Shown one piece after another: positions 16,645 to 25,617 of a DNA stretch of 64,000 nt. Positions within the stretch are counted from its first letter, which is position 1. Each line of letters opens with the position of its first letter. This stretch comes from Acetobacteraceae bacterium. Its GTDB lineage: Bacteria; Pseudomonadota; Alphaproteobacteria; Acetobacterales; Acetobacteraceae. A program made the translations under genes and the position numbers. Under the pieces are notes generated by a model. That model was not told the DNA's origin and did no database searches. It saw nothing but the letters and a program-made list of their open reading frames with translations. The stretch lies in the NCBI GenBank assembly GCA_027482245.1, contig JAIXWG010000015.1:124001-188000 (forward strand), written 5' to 3'.

Positions 16645-17697
16645 ATGGCCGATGACGACAAGGACGCCGAGGACAAGACAGAGGCCGCCACACCGCAGAA
16701 GCTGGAGAAGGCGCGGCGCGAAGGCGACGTGCCCCTGTCGAGGGAGACGGTGCACGCCGCCTCCCTCGGCGGTGCCGCGCTGGGGCTCGCGATGATGGGG
16801 CCGGAGACGGGGCGCGCGATGATGCAGTCCGCCAGCGCGCTCTTCGCCAATGCCCACCAGATGCAGCCGCGCGAGGCGGCGATCGACCTCACGATCGCGG
16901 CGGCGCCGGCGATCCTCGGCGTCGGCGGCCTGGCCGCCATCGGCGCCGTGGCGGCCACGCTGCTGCAGACGCAGTTCCTGGTCTCCGGCAAGGGGCTGGT
17001 GCCGCAGTTCTCGCGCCTCAACCCGATCGCCGGCTTCAAGAAGATGATCGGCACGCAGGCGCTGGAGGAATTCGGCCGGACATTGGTGAAGCTCGGCGCC
17101 GTCGGCGTCGCGCTTTACTGGCAGGTGGAGGATATCGCCGCCCTCGTCGCCGCGCTGGCGGAGGGGCCGGAAGCGCTGACGGACGTCATCGCGACGCGCC
17201 TCGGCAGCCTGCTGTCGGCCACGCTCGTCTCGCTCTGCGGCATCGCCGCCATCGACCTTCTCTGGGTCCGCATCCGGCACGGCCGCAAGCTGCGCATGAC
17301 GCGGGAGGAGATGAAGGACGAGCACAAGGAGAATGAGGGCGACCCGCATTTCCGCGCGCACCGGATGGCGCAGATGCGCCGCCGCGGGCGCCGCCGCCAG
17401 GTGGCGGAGGTGGCAAACGCCACCGTGCTGGTCACCAACCCCACGCACTACGCCGTGGCGCTGGCCTATGAACGCGGCAAGGACGCCGCACCCCGCATCA
17501 TCGCCCGCGGCGTGGACGAACTCGCGGCCAAGATGCGCGCGGCGGCCGACAAGCATGGCGTGCCGATCATCCCGAACCCGCCACTCGCCCGCGCGCTCTA
17601 CAAGCTGCCGGAGGATGCGCAGATTCCGGAGGAGCATTTCCGCGCGGTGGCGGAGATCATCGCCCTCGTCTGGCGCCTGAAGCAGCCGCGCCAGTAG
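16645..17697 (+). CDS. flhB: Flagellar export switch protein FlhB
   Basis: 350 residues. It starts MADDDKDAEDKTEAATPQKL and has four membrane helices and a cytoplasmic domain. The autocleavage site NPTH is at residues 265-268 (VTNPTHYAVAL). FlhB switches export from rod/hook to filament substrates together with FliK. The gene ends six bases from the convergent fliJ stop, leaving no room for a terminator. Confidence 0.97.
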   Translation: MADDDKDAEDKTEAATPQKLEKARREGDVPLSRETVHAASLGGAALGLAMMGPETGRAMMQSASALFANAHQMQPREAAIDLTIAAAPAILGVGGLAAIGAVAATLLQTQFLVSGKGLVPQFSRLNPIAGFKKMIGTQALEEFGRTLVKLGAVGVALYWQVEDIAALVAALAEGPEALTDVIATRLGSLLSATLVSLCGIAAIDLLWVRIRHGRKLRMTREEMKDEHKENEGDPHFRAHRMAQMRRRGRRRQVAEVANATVLVTNPTHYAVALAYERGKDAAPRIIARGVDELAAKMRAAADKHGVPIIPNPPLARALYKLPEDAQIPEEHFRAVAEIIALVWRLKQPRQ

Positions 17698-17703
17698 GGG
17701 CCG

Positions 17704-18120
17704 CTACAGCGCCCGCAGGCCGCGGCGCTGGGCGGCCTCGTCCAGCGCGTTCTGTTCGGCCCGCATCGCCTTGTCCCGTGCTTCCTGCGCGCGGCGGTCG
17801 AGCAGCCATTCCACGGCGCGCTCCCGGGCGCGCTGTTGCGCCAGCGCGGTCCGCGCGGCCTCCACCGCCTGCGCCGCCAGCGTGGCCTCGCCGGCCGCGC
17901 GTTCGCGGGCGGCGCGCGCCATGGGCAGCCAGGCGGCCAGGCTGTCCGCGAAATCCCCGGCGCCGGCGGCCAGTTCCAGGTCCAGCGTGCGGCGCGCCGC
18001 CGCCTCGCGCTCCGCCGCCGCGGCCGCGCCGGCCTGGCGGGCGACGAGGTCCCGCCGCGCCGTCGCCACTTCCAGGCCGCGCAGCTTCAGCAGCGCCGAG
18101 AGCGGATCGCGCTTCGCCAT
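17704..18120 (-). CDS. fliJ: FliJ-like flagellar export coupler
   Basis: 138 residues, almost wholly helical and charged, starting MAKRDPLSALLKLRGLEVAT with a long Ala/Glu/Arg coiled coil (AEREAAARRTLDLELAAG). FliJ is the central stalk that couples the FliI ATPase to the FlhA gate. The sequence is weakly conserved, so the call relies on the coiled coil and the TGATG overlap with fliI. Confidence 0.82.
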   Translation of the reverse strand: MAKRDPLSALLKLRGLEVATARRDLVARQAGAAAAAEREAAARRTLDLELAAGAGDFADSLAAWLPMARAARERAAGEATLAAQAVEAARTALAQQRARERAVEWLLDRRAQEARDKAMRAEQNALDEAAQRRGLRAL

Positions 18121-19451
18121 CAGCGCATCGCCTCCGCCAGCCGCGTGAACGCGTCATCGACGCCGATGCGCGGCTCATCCTTGCGCTGGGCCAGGAACTG
18201 CTCGATGCGCGGCGCCAGGCGCAGCGCCTCGTCCACCGCCGCATCGGTCCCGGCGCGATAGGCGCCGAGGCGCACGAGGTCCGCCATCTCCGACGCGATG
18301 GACAGCATGGCCCGCGCCCGCAGCACGACCGGCCGCTCCGCTTCCGTCAGGCAGCCCGGCACGGTGCGGGACAGGCTGCGCAGCACGTCGATCGCGGGCC
18401 AGCGGCCCCGCTCGCCGATCTTGCGGTCCAGCACGACATGGCCATCGAGGATGCCGCGCACGGCGTCGGCCACGGGTTCGTCATGGTCATCGCCTTCGAC
18501 CAGCACGGTGAAGAGGCCGGTGATGTGCCCGCCCTGGTTCTCCAGGCAGGGGCCCGCGCGTTCCAGCAGCCTCGGCAATTCGGCGAAGACGCCGGGGGTG
18601 TAGCCGCGCGTTGCCGGCACCTCCCCCGCCGCCAGGCCGATCTCGCGGCAGGCGAGCGCGAAGCGCGTCACGCTGTCCATCATGAGGAGGACATGCTTGC
18701 CCTCCCGCGCCAGCGATTCCGCGATCGTCATGGCGGCGAAGGCGGCCTCACGCCGCATCGGCGCCGGCGCGTCGGAGGTCGCGCAGACCACGACGCTGCG
18801 CGCCAGGCCTTCCTCACCCAGGTCGTCCTCGATGAATTCGCGGAGTTCGCGCCCGCGTTCGCCGACCAGGCAGATCACCGCCGCATCGCAATCCGCGCCG
18901 CGTGCCAGCATCGACATCAGCGTGGACTTGCCGACGCCGGAGGCCGCGAAGAGGCCGAGCCGCTGCCCGCGGCGCATGGTGCAGAAACCGTCCAGCGCCC
19001 GCACGCCGAGGTCGAGCCGCGGACCGAGCCGCGCGCGCAGCGCCGCTTCCGGCGCCTTGACGCGCACCGGCAGCGCCACGGGCCCGGGCGGCAGGGGCCC
19101 CTTGCCATCCACCGGCCGGCCCAGCGGATCCACCACGCGGCCGAGCCAGCCCGGGCCTGGCGACAGCGTCGCCGTGCCCGCCAGCGCGACGGGGGCGCCG
19201 AGCCGGATGCCATCCAGCGGCGCGAAGGCCACGGCCCGCGCGCCCTTGGGGGAGATGGCGACCACCTCCGCCGGTACCTGGCCTTCGGGCGAGGCGAGCA
19301 TCAGCCGCGACCCCACGGCGACGAAGCCGCTGAGGCCCGTGACATCGACCGACAACGCATCGATCGCCGCGACGGCGCCCTGGATGCGCTCCCCGGACCC
19401 CACGACGCGCAGCGCATCGGCGGCGTGGCGGGCCGAAAGCGCGATGCTCAT
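18120..19451 (-). CDS. fliI: Flagellum-specific ATPase FliI
   Basis: 443 residues from the ATG overlapping the cheR stop. Walker A is ASGVGKST at residues 170-177; the ATPase signature ATRGYTPGVFAELPRLLERA follows, and the arginine-finger region lies in the last third. FliI is the F1-like hexameric ATPase of the export apparatus. Its place inside the chemotaxis operon between cheR and fliJ is less usual than with fliH. Confidence 0.97.
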   Translation of the reverse strand: MSIALSARHAADALRVVGSGERIQGAVAAIDALSVDVTGLSGFVAVGSRLMLASPEGQVPAEVVAISPKGARAVAFAPLDGIRLGAPVALAGTATLSPGPGWLGRVVDPLGRPVDGKGPLPPGPVALPVRVKAPEAALRARLGPRLDLGVRALDGFCTMRRGQRLGLFAASGVGKSTLMSMLARGADCDAAVICLVGERGRELREFIEDDLGEEGLARSVVVCATSDAPAPMRREAAFAAMTIAESLAREGKHVLLMMDSVTRFALACREIGLAAGEVPATRGYTPGVFAELPRLLERAGPCLENQGGHITGLFTVLVEGDDHDEPVADAVRGILDGHVVLDRKIGERGRWPAIDVLRSLSRTVPGCLTEAERPVVLRARAMLSIASEMADLVRLGAYRAGTDAAVDEALRLAPRIEQFLAQRKDEPRIGVDDAFTRLAEAMR

Positions 19452-20248
19452 GCGCGTTTCCACACGCCGCGCAGCCCCGGCGCCGGCACCAGCGGCGCCT
19501 GCAGGCCGAGCAGCGTTTCCGTCGCACCCAGGCAGATCACGCCATCCGGAGCCAGATGCGCGGCACAGGCGGCGACGACGCGTTCCTTCGTCGGCGGGTC
19601 GAAATAGATCAGCACGTTCCGCAGCAGCACGATGTCGAAGGTGCCGATGGTGCGGAGGTCGCCCAGCAGGTTCAGCACCTCGAACCGGCAGCTGCGGCGG
19701 AGCTGCTCCGCGATGCGCCAGCCATCCGCCTCCTGGCGGAAGAAGCGGCTGCGCTGCGCGGCGGACAACCCGCGCTCCATCTCGAAGGGCGTGTAGAGCC
19801 CGGCGCGCGCGCGTTCCACCATGGCGACGGACAGATCGGTGCCGAGGATGTCGAGCCGCCGCCGGCCGTTCGCCTCCTCCGCCGCCATGGCGACGGAATA
19901 GGCTTCCTGGCCGGAGGAACAGGCCGCGGACCAGATGCGGATCGGCGCGCCCGCCGGCCGCGCCGCATCCAGTTCCGGCAGCACCACATCCGCGATCTGG
20001 CGGATCGGCAGCACGTCGCGGAAGAAGCTCGTCTCGTTCGTCGTCGTGGCTTCCGCCATCTCCCGCAGAAGCGCGGGGCCTTCCGCCGTCGGCAGGCGGT
20101 TCGCCAGTTCCGTCAGCGAGGCAAGGCCGCGCTTCTGCATCATGGGCGCGAGCCGCGCCTTCAGCAGGTATCCCTTGTCCGCGGACAAGGCGAGGCCCGA
20201 GACCGCGCGGATCGCGCGGGCGATCTCCGTGAAACCAGCGTCGGTCAT
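19448..20248 (-). CDS. cheR: Chemoreceptor methyltransferase CheR
   Basis: 266 residues, normal. An N-terminal helical domain (FTEIARAIRAVSGLALSADK) is followed by the SAM-binding domain (IRIWSAACSSGQEAYSVAMA, then FDIVLLRNVLIYFD). It methylates receptor glutamates with S-adenosylmethionine. ATGA overlaps on both sides link it to cheB and fliI. I see no NWETF-type tether on the MCP-like protein of this window. Confidence 0.97.
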   Translation of the reverse strand: MTDAGFTEIARAIRAVSGLALSADKGYLLKARLAPMMQKRGLASLTELANRLPTAEGPALLREMAEATTTNETSFFRDVLPIRQIADVVLPELDAARPAGAPIRIWSAACSSGQEAYSVAMAAEEANGRRRLDILGTDLSVAMVERARAGLYTPFEMERGLSAAQRSRFFRQEADGWRIAEQLRRSCRFEVLNLLGDLRTIGTFDIVLLRNVLIYFDPPTKERVVAACAAHLAPDGVICLGATETLLGLQAPLVPAPGLRGVWKRA

Positions 20249-21288
20249 GCCGCCCCCGCAATCTCGGCGACGCGCCGCGCCAGTTCCTGGATGGGCAGCA
20301 CTTCGCGCGCCGCACCGCGTTCCACCACGGCGCCGGGCATGCCCCAGACGACGCTGCTGGCCTGGTCCTGCGCCAGCACCAGGCCGCCGGCGGCATGCAC
20401 CGCCAACGCTCCCGTGCCGCCATCGGACCCCATGCCCGTCAGCACCACCGCCGCGGCGCGTGGGCCGAAGATGGCGGCGACGCTGCGCAGCATCGGGTCC
20501 ACGGCGGGCCGGCAGAAATGCTCCGGTGGCGTCGCCGCCAGCGTCACCTCCGGTCCCGCCGCGACGACGAGATGCGTGCCCCCCGGCGCCAGCAGCGCCG
20601 CCCCCGGCACCAGCGCGCCATGGTCCTTCGCCACCGTCACCGGCACGGGGCCGAGGCGGGAGAGGTGTTCGGCCAGCATCGGGATGAAGGCGTCCGGCAT
20701 GTGCTGCGTCAGCAGGATCGGGATGCGCGGCCGCACGCGGAAGGCGCGGAAGATGGTGGCGAGCGCTTCCGGCCCGCCCGTGGAGGCGCCGATGGCCAGC
20801 ACCGCCGGCCCCATGCCGGGCGCGATCGGGATGCGCTTCGCGGGTGCGGCCGGCGCGGGGGCGGGCTGCGGCGGCAGGCCGCGCCGGCGCAGCGCGCCAT
20901 TGCCCTTGATGCGCGCGACCAGTTCCTCCGCGAAGATCGCGTCCTGACCTGGCGTCGGCTTGCCGAGGCAGTCCACGGCGCCGAGCCGCATCGCCTTCAT
21001 CGCGACGCCGGCGCCCTGCGCGCTGAGGGAGGAGACGACCAGCACGCGCAGCCCGGGATCGGCCTGGAGGAGCAGCGGCAGCGCCGTCAGCCCATCCATC
21101 ACCGGCATCTCGAGGTCGAGCAGCGCGACATCGATGCCCCCGGCGCGCACCGCCTCCACCGCCTCCCGCCCGTTGCGGGCGCGGGAGACGACGCGGATCG
21201 CGGGGTCGCCGTCCAGGATCCGCACCACGGCGGCGCGGGCCACGGCGCTGTCGTCGCAGACCAGGACGCGCAGCGGCTCGATGCTCAT
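20245..21288 (-). CDS. cheB: Receptor methylesterase/deamidase CheB
   Basis: 347 residues: an N-terminal receiver domain with D58 (LLDLEMPVMDG), a Pro/Ala linker near 140-150, and the esterase domain with the catalytic triad S169 (GASTGGPEAL), H196 (TQHMP) and D289 (GMGSDGGTGA). CheB removes receptor methyl groups after phosphorylation by CheA, giving adaptation. It overlaps cheW and cheR by four bases. No cheD is seen nearby. Confidence 0.97.
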   Translation of the reverse strand: MSIEPLRVLVCDDSAVARAAVVRILDGDPAIRVVSRARNGREAVEAVRAGGIDVALLDLEMPVMDGLTALPLLLQADPGLRVLVVSSLSAQGAGVAMKAMRLGAVDCLGKPTPGQDAIFAEELVARIKGNGALRRRGLPPQPAPAPAAPAKRIPIAPGMGPAVLAIGASTGGPEALATIFRAFRVRPRIPILLTQHMPDAFIPMLAEHLSRLGPVPVTVAKDHGALVPGAALLAPGGTHLVVAAGPEVTLAATPPEHFCRPAVDPMLRSVAAIFGPRAAAVVLTGMGSDGGTGALAVHAAGGLVLAQDQASSVVWGMPGAVVERGAAREVLPIQELARRVAEIAGAA

Positions 21289-21755
21289 CGACGCATGTCG
21301 CCGCCGCTGCGTGCGCCGAAGGCCAGGATGCGGTCCGCATCCAGTTCGATCAGCAGGCCGTCATCCAGGCGGTGCACGGCCACCGCATGTTCGCGCCACG
21401 GGCCGCGCAGCGTGTGCGGCACGTCGTCGCGCGCCTCCGGGTTCACCGACAGCACCTCCCCGACGCCGTCGGCCAGAAGGCTGTAGAGCTCGCCCCGTTC
21501 CTCCACCACCACGTTCATGCGCTGCGCGTCGGCGGCGGCCGGCGGCAGGCCGAGGCGGTCGCGCAGGTCCACCGCCGTGACGATGCGGCCGCGCAGGTTC
21601 AGCAGCCCCGCGACGCCAGGCGGCGCCAGCGGCACCTTGGCGATCCGCTCGCAGCGGATCACGTCCCGGATGCGGGAGACGGGAAGACCGCAGAGGCGGC
21701 CCCCGACCTGCAACGTCAGCAGCAGGTCGGATTCCTGGGTAGCGGCGGCGCTCAT
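21285..21755 (-). CDS. cheW: Chemotaxis coupling protein CheW
   Basis: 156 residues, one CheW domain: LLTLQVGGRLCGLPVSRIRD, VAGLLNLRGRIVTAVDLRDR and DGLLIELDADRIL near the end. CheW links receptors to CheA. It is encoded in four-base overlaps with cheA and cheB. The CheA here carries two further CheW-like domains of its own. Confidence 0.95.
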   Translation of the reverse strand: MSAAATQESDLLLTLQVGGRLCGLPVSRIRDVIRCERIAKVPLAPPGVAGLLNLRGRIVTAVDLRDRLGLPPAAADAQRMNVVVEERGELYSLLADGVGEVLSVNPEARDDVPHTLRGPWREHAVAVHRLDDGLLIELDADRILAFGARSGGDMRR

Positions 21756-24319
21756 GCGCGGTTCTCCTGCCCGATGGCCGCGGCCAGCGCGCTCAGCACG
21801 CGGTCACGGTCGAATTTCGCGACGAAGTCGTGGAAGCCGGCGGCGCGGCCGCGGGCGACTTCCGTCGGGCCGGCGCGGCCCGTCAGCGCCACCATCGGCG
21901 TGCGCTTCCAGGGGCCGTCGCGCCGCACCTCGGCCAGCAGTTCGAAGCCGTCCATGCCCGGCATCTCGATGTCGGTCAGCACGGCGTCGAACATCGCGCC
22001 TTCCGCCCGCAGCTGCAGCGCCTGCACCGCATCGGCCTTGGCCGTCACGTCATAGCCGGCGGAGGTCAGGGCGGGGACGACGATCTGCCGGAAGAAGCCG
22101 CTGTCTTCCACCAGCAGCAGCTTCGGCACCGTCGCGTCCGGCTTGCCGAACCAGCTCGGGTCGCCCTGGCGCAGCCAGAAGGCGCAGTCGAGCACATCCG
22201 TGACGCGGCCGGAGACGATGGCCGAGCCGAGGAAGCCCGCCTGTTCCGCGGAAGGCCGCAGGGCCAGCGATTCCTCCACCACGTCCACGATCTCGTCCAC
22301 CACCAGGCCGAGCTGGCGCGAGCCATCCTGGAAGACCAGCACGGGCTGCATCGCATCCGGCGCGGGCGGCATCCAGTGGCCGATCGGCACCAGCGGCATC
22401 AGCTGGCCGCGATACTGCGCGGCATGCTTGCCGCCGGCGACCTCGATGCTCTTGCCCGGCAGCGATTCCAGGCGGGCGATGACGCCGAGCGGCACGGCGA
22501 TCGGCGTCGGCGAACCGCCGGCACGGAAGACCAGCACCTGGGTCAGGTCCTGCGTATCGAGTTCCTCCGTATCCACCACCGTGCTGCCCGCGCCGACACC
22601 GGCCATGCGCGCGATCCCACCGGGATCCAGGATCATGATGACGCTGCCATCGCCGAGGATGGTGTTGCCGGAGAAGCCGGAGAGGTCGCGCAGGATCGGC
22701 GCGACGGGCTTCACCACGATCTCCTCCGTGTCGAAGACCGTATCGACCAGCAGGCCGTAGCGCCCGGCATCGCCCTGCAGCACGGCGACGAAGCCGCCGA
22801 CCGGCGCGCCGCCTTCGGGCGCGGGCTCCAGCCCCAGCAGCGGGCCGAGGGCGACCAGCGGCAGCAGCTGCCCGCGCAGGCGCAGCACCGGCGCGGCGTC
22901 CAGCCATTCGACGGTGGCGCCGCCGCCGCCCAGGCCCACCAGTTCCACCACCGTCGCCTGCGGCACGGCGAAGCGTTCGCCGGCGGCCTGCACCACCAGG
23001 GCGGAGACGATCGCCAGCGTCAGCGGGATGCGGATGGTCAGCGTCGTGCCGCGGCCCGAGAAGGTCTGCAGATCGACCGTCCCGCCGATGCGTTCGATGT
23101 TGCTACGCACGACATCCATGCCGACGCCGCGGCCGGAGACGGCGGTGATCGCCTCCGCGGTCGAGAAGCCGGCGTGGAAGACGAAGCGGGCAACATCCTC
23201 GTCCCGCATCGCCGCCAGCTCCGGCTCCGTCGCCAGGCCCCGCTGCAGGGCGCGGGCGCGCACGCGGGCCAGGTCCAGGCCGCGGCCGTCATCGGCGATC
23301 TCGATGACGATCCGGCCGCCTTCCTGGCGGGCGGAGAGGGCGATGCGCCCGGTTTCCGGCTTGCCCGCCGCGCGCCGCGCCTCCGGGCTTTCCAGCCCGT
23401 GGTCGCAGCTGTTGCGGACGATATGCGTCAGCGGATCGCGGATCAGTTCCAGCACCTGTCGGTCCAGTTCCGTGTCGCCACCGGACATCACCAGGTCGAT
23501 CCGCTTGCCGAGTTCGGTGCCGAGGTCGCGCACGATGCGCGGCAGCGGGCCCCAGGCGGCGGAGACCGGCTGCATGCGCGTCTTCATCACCCCCTCCTGC
23601 ATGTCGGAGGTGATGCGCGACAGGCGCGACAGCGGCGCGGCGAAGGGCGAGGCCTCCTCCCCCCGCGCGATCTGCAGCAGCTGGTTGCGCACCAGCACCA
23701 GCTCGGAGGCCAGCGTCATCAGCTCGTCGAGCACGCCGAGGGAGACGCGGATGCTCTGCGTCGGCAGGTTGGCGGCCGGCGCGGCCACGGCCTCCGCCGG
23801 CGCCGCGGCGGGCGCTTCCGCGACGACCGGGGGCGCCACGGGGGCGGCCACCGGGGCGACCGTGGGGGCGGCCGCGGGGGCGGCCACCGGCTCGACCGCC
23901 GGGGCGGGCTTCTCCACCACGGGGGCGGGCGCCGGGGCCGCTTCGCCGGTCTGCGCCGCTTCCAGCGCCGCGACCAGCGCGGCATCGTCGCCGGCGGGTT
24001 CCGCGCCCGTCTCGGCCAGGCCCGCCAGGATGGTGCGGATGGCGTCCACGGCGCCGAGCACGGCGGTCACGCCGGCCGGGCTGACGGAGGCCGCGCCATC
24101 GCGGTAGAGGCCGAGCAGGTTCTCCGCCGCATGCGCCACGGCGCCCAGGCGATGCAGGCCGAGGAAGCCGGCCGCGCCCTTCACGCTGTGCACCGTGCGG
24201 AAGATCTGCGCGAGCGTTTCCTTGTCGCCGCCCTGGCGTTCCAGGGCCACGAGGGCGGTATCGAGATCCGCGAGCGCTTCGCTTGTCTCCGCGAGAAACT
24301 CGGCGAGCAGGTCTTCCAT
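21752..24319 (-). CDS. cheA: Hybrid chemotaxis histidine kinase CheA with C-terminal receiver
   Basis: 855 residues from the ATG at 24319 (MEDLLAEFLAETSEALADLD, the typical start); an ATG five codons earlier is possible. Order: HPt with H44 in FRTVHSVKG, an Ala/Pro/Val linker (about 125-190) in place of a clear P2, the P3 dimerisation helices, the HATPase with RNSCDHGLESPEARR and DDGRGLD, a CheW domain, a second CheW-like domain, and a receiver with TDIEMPGMDG. Cytoplasmic kinase feeding CheY and CheB; the receiver may be a phosphate sink. First gene of the che operon. Confidence 0.96.
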   Translation of the reverse strand: MEDLLAEFLAETSEALADLDTALVALERQGGDKETLAQIFRTVHSVKGAAGFLGLHRLGAVAHAAENLLGLYRDGAASVSPAGVTAVLGAVDAIRTILAGLAETGAEPAGDDAALVAALEAAQTGEAAPAPAPVVEKPAPAVEPVAAPAAAPTVAPVAAPVAPPVVAEAPAAAPAEAVAAPAANLPTQSIRVSLGVLDELMTLASELVLVRNQLLQIARGEEASPFAAPLSRLSRITSDMQEGVMKTRMQPVSAAWGPLPRIVRDLGTELGKRIDLVMSGGDTELDRQVLELIRDPLTHIVRNSCDHGLESPEARRAAGKPETGRIALSARQEGGRIVIEIADDGRGLDLARVRARALQRGLATEPELAAMRDEDVARFVFHAGFSTAEAITAVSGRGVGMDVVRSNIERIGGTVDLQTFSGRGTTLTIRIPLTLAIVSALVVQAAGERFAVPQATVVELVGLGGGGATVEWLDAAPVLRLRGQLLPLVALGPLLGLEPAPEGGAPVGGFVAVLQGDAGRYGLLVDTVFDTEEIVVKPVAPILRDLSGFSGNTILGDGSVIMILDPGGIARMAGVGAGSTVVDTEELDTQDLTQVLVFRAGGSPTPIAVPLGVIARLESLPGKSIEVAGGKHAAQYRGQLMPLVPIGHWMPPAPDAMQPVLVFQDGSRQLGLVVDEIVDVVEESLALRPSAEQAGFLGSAIVSGRVTDVLDCAFWLRQGDPSWFGKPDATVPKLLLVEDSGFFRQIVVPALTSAGYDVTAKADAVQALQLRAEGAMFDAVLTDIEMPGMDGFELLAEVRRDGPWKRTPMVALTGRAGPTEVARGRAAGFHDFVAKFDRDRVLSALAAAIGQENRA

Positions 24320-24375
24320 CGCACATCCAGACATTTATGGCGCAGCCTGGATCGCAGGCAGATGATAGCGCGGTG

Positions 24376-24379
24376 TTAA
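24376..24379 (-). promoter_or_regulatory. TTAA motif upstream of cheA
   Basis: Read on the minus strand this is ATTAACACC, 57 bases before the cheA ATG. It shares TTAACA with the motifs upstream of fliO, fliF, fliL and flgB. No second half-site seven bases away. Confidence 0.2.
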
Positions 24380-24618
24380 TCGGCCACCGTTCCAACACGC
24401 GGCCGGCATCGCGACGGCGCGGCGCGCTTCGTCAACACCTGGGCAATAGGTGTGCATCAGTTTCCAGTCACCGCCGCTCCATGAACGAGCGGACCTGATG
24501 GTGCCGGGGATGATCCCGAAGGCGACCGTCTTCCCCCAGGTGCCATGCCCCAAAGAGCGGGCCGCTGGCACCACGCTGCCGGAAGATCCGGGGGCGATGT
24601 CGCAAGAGGATGACAACC

Positions 24619-25515
24619 ATGGCTGCCAACTCCGTCATGACGAACTACGGTGCGATGGTCGCGCTGCAGTCGCTCAACCGGACAGCCGACGAAATGTCCA
24701 CGACGCAGAAGCGCGTCTCCACCGGCCTGCGCGTCTCCGACGCGAAGGACGATGGCGCGGCCTTCGCCGTGGCCCAGAAGGTGCGCGGCGACGTCGCCGG
24801 CGTGACCAGCGCGAACGAGCAGCTCGGCAACGCGAAGGGCCTGCTCGACACCACGCTGGCCGGTCTGAACCAGATCTCCTCCGCCCTGAAGGACGTGAAG
24901 TCCGTCATGGTGAAGCTGGCCGACGACAACGTCACGGGGTCCGACCGCACCAACTACGAGAAGCAGTACGAGCAGCTGGCGAAGCAGATCGGCCAGTATG
25001 TCAACGACGCGTCCTACAACGGCAAGACGCTGCTCGGCACCTCGGCGAATGCCGATGGTACGGGTGGCCTCGGCACCGGGACGGCCGCGGCGGGCAGCAG
25101 CTACAACGTCGTGCGGAACGAGAAGGGCGACACCTACGCCTTCGCGGGCCAGGCCCAGGCCACCTTCGACCTCGCGGATGTCGCGACGGTCACGGGCGGC
25201 GCGGGCGCGACGGACGCCGAGAACTGGAAGGCGAGCCTGACTGGCTCCGCCGCCACCGACTTCGGTGGCATCGAGGCGGCGACGAACGTGGCTCTCGCGA
25301 CCTACGGTAACGACAGCAAGGCGATCGACAGCCAGATCGCGTACAACAAGGACAAGCTGGACGCGCTGTCCGGCGGCCTCGGCGCCCTGATCGACGCCGA
25401 CCTGGCCAAGGAAAGCGCGCGCATGCAGTCCCTGCAGATCCGCCAGCAGCTGGGCACCCAGTCGCTGAGCACGGCCAACCAGGCGCCGCAGGCCCTGCTG
25501 AAGCTGTTCCAGTGA
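24619..25515 (+). CDS. fliC: Flagellin
   Basis: 298 residues from the ATG at 24619, eight bases after GAGGA; the ATG at 24610 is the alternative. The D0/D1 termini are clear: MAANSVMTNYGAMVALQSLN and KRVSTGLRVSDAKDDGAAFA at the start, LAKESARMQSLQIRQQLGTQ and TANQAPQALLKLF at the end. The central variable part is short and Gly/Ala/Thr-rich, so the filament surface is small. No cysteine. It is the only flagellin in the window and is followed by a terminator and flaF-flbT. Confidence 0.96.
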   Translation: MAANSVMTNYGAMVALQSLNRTADEMSTTQKRVSTGLRVSDAKDDGAAFAVAQKVRGDVAGVTSANEQLGNAKGLLDTTLAGLNQISSALKDVKSVMVKLADDNVTGSDRTNYEKQYEQLAKQIGQYVNDASYNGKTLLGTSANADGTGGLGTGTAAAGSSYNVVRNEKGDTYAFAGQAQATFDLADVATVTGGAGATDAENWKASLTGSAATDFGGIEAATNVALATYGNDSKAIDSQIAYNKDKLDALSGGLGALIDADLAKESARMQSLQIRQQLGTQSLSTANQAPQALLKLFQ

Positions 25516-25526
25516 TCTGAACGGCT

Positions 25527-25552
25527 ATGGGCCGGGGGCAACCCCGGCCCAT
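25527..25552 (+). terminator. Perfect 11 bp hairpin with GCAA tetraloop after flagellin
   Basis: ATGGGCCGGGG (25527-25537) pairs perfectly with 25542-25552 around GCAA, a GNRA tetraloop. It starts 11 bases after the flagellin stop. There is no T run, so it may act mainly as an mRNA-stabilising end or a partial terminator that lowers expression of flaF-flbT relative to flagellin. Confidence 0.6.
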
Positions 25553-25617
25553 GACCACCCCCGCCACCCCGCCCTTTCCTGGCGCCCAACGCGCCATCGC
25601 CGAGGAAGACACCGGCC

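Noticed and set aside
24443..24457. Sigma-54 promoter for cheA on the minus strand (ATGCACACCTATTGC)
   Set aside because: TTGC and spacing fit but the -24 box has TG instead of GG; too weak to list.
24565..24581. Sigma-54 promoter for flagellin (CTGGCACCACGCTGCCG)
   Set aside because: The -24 GG and -12 GC are separated by nine instead of ten bases and TTGC is lost, so the match fails on the critical spacing.
24551..24585. Sigma-28-type flagellin promoter (CAAA ... GCCGGAAG)
   Set aside because: The spacing is 23 bases instead of about 15 and the -10 is imperfect.
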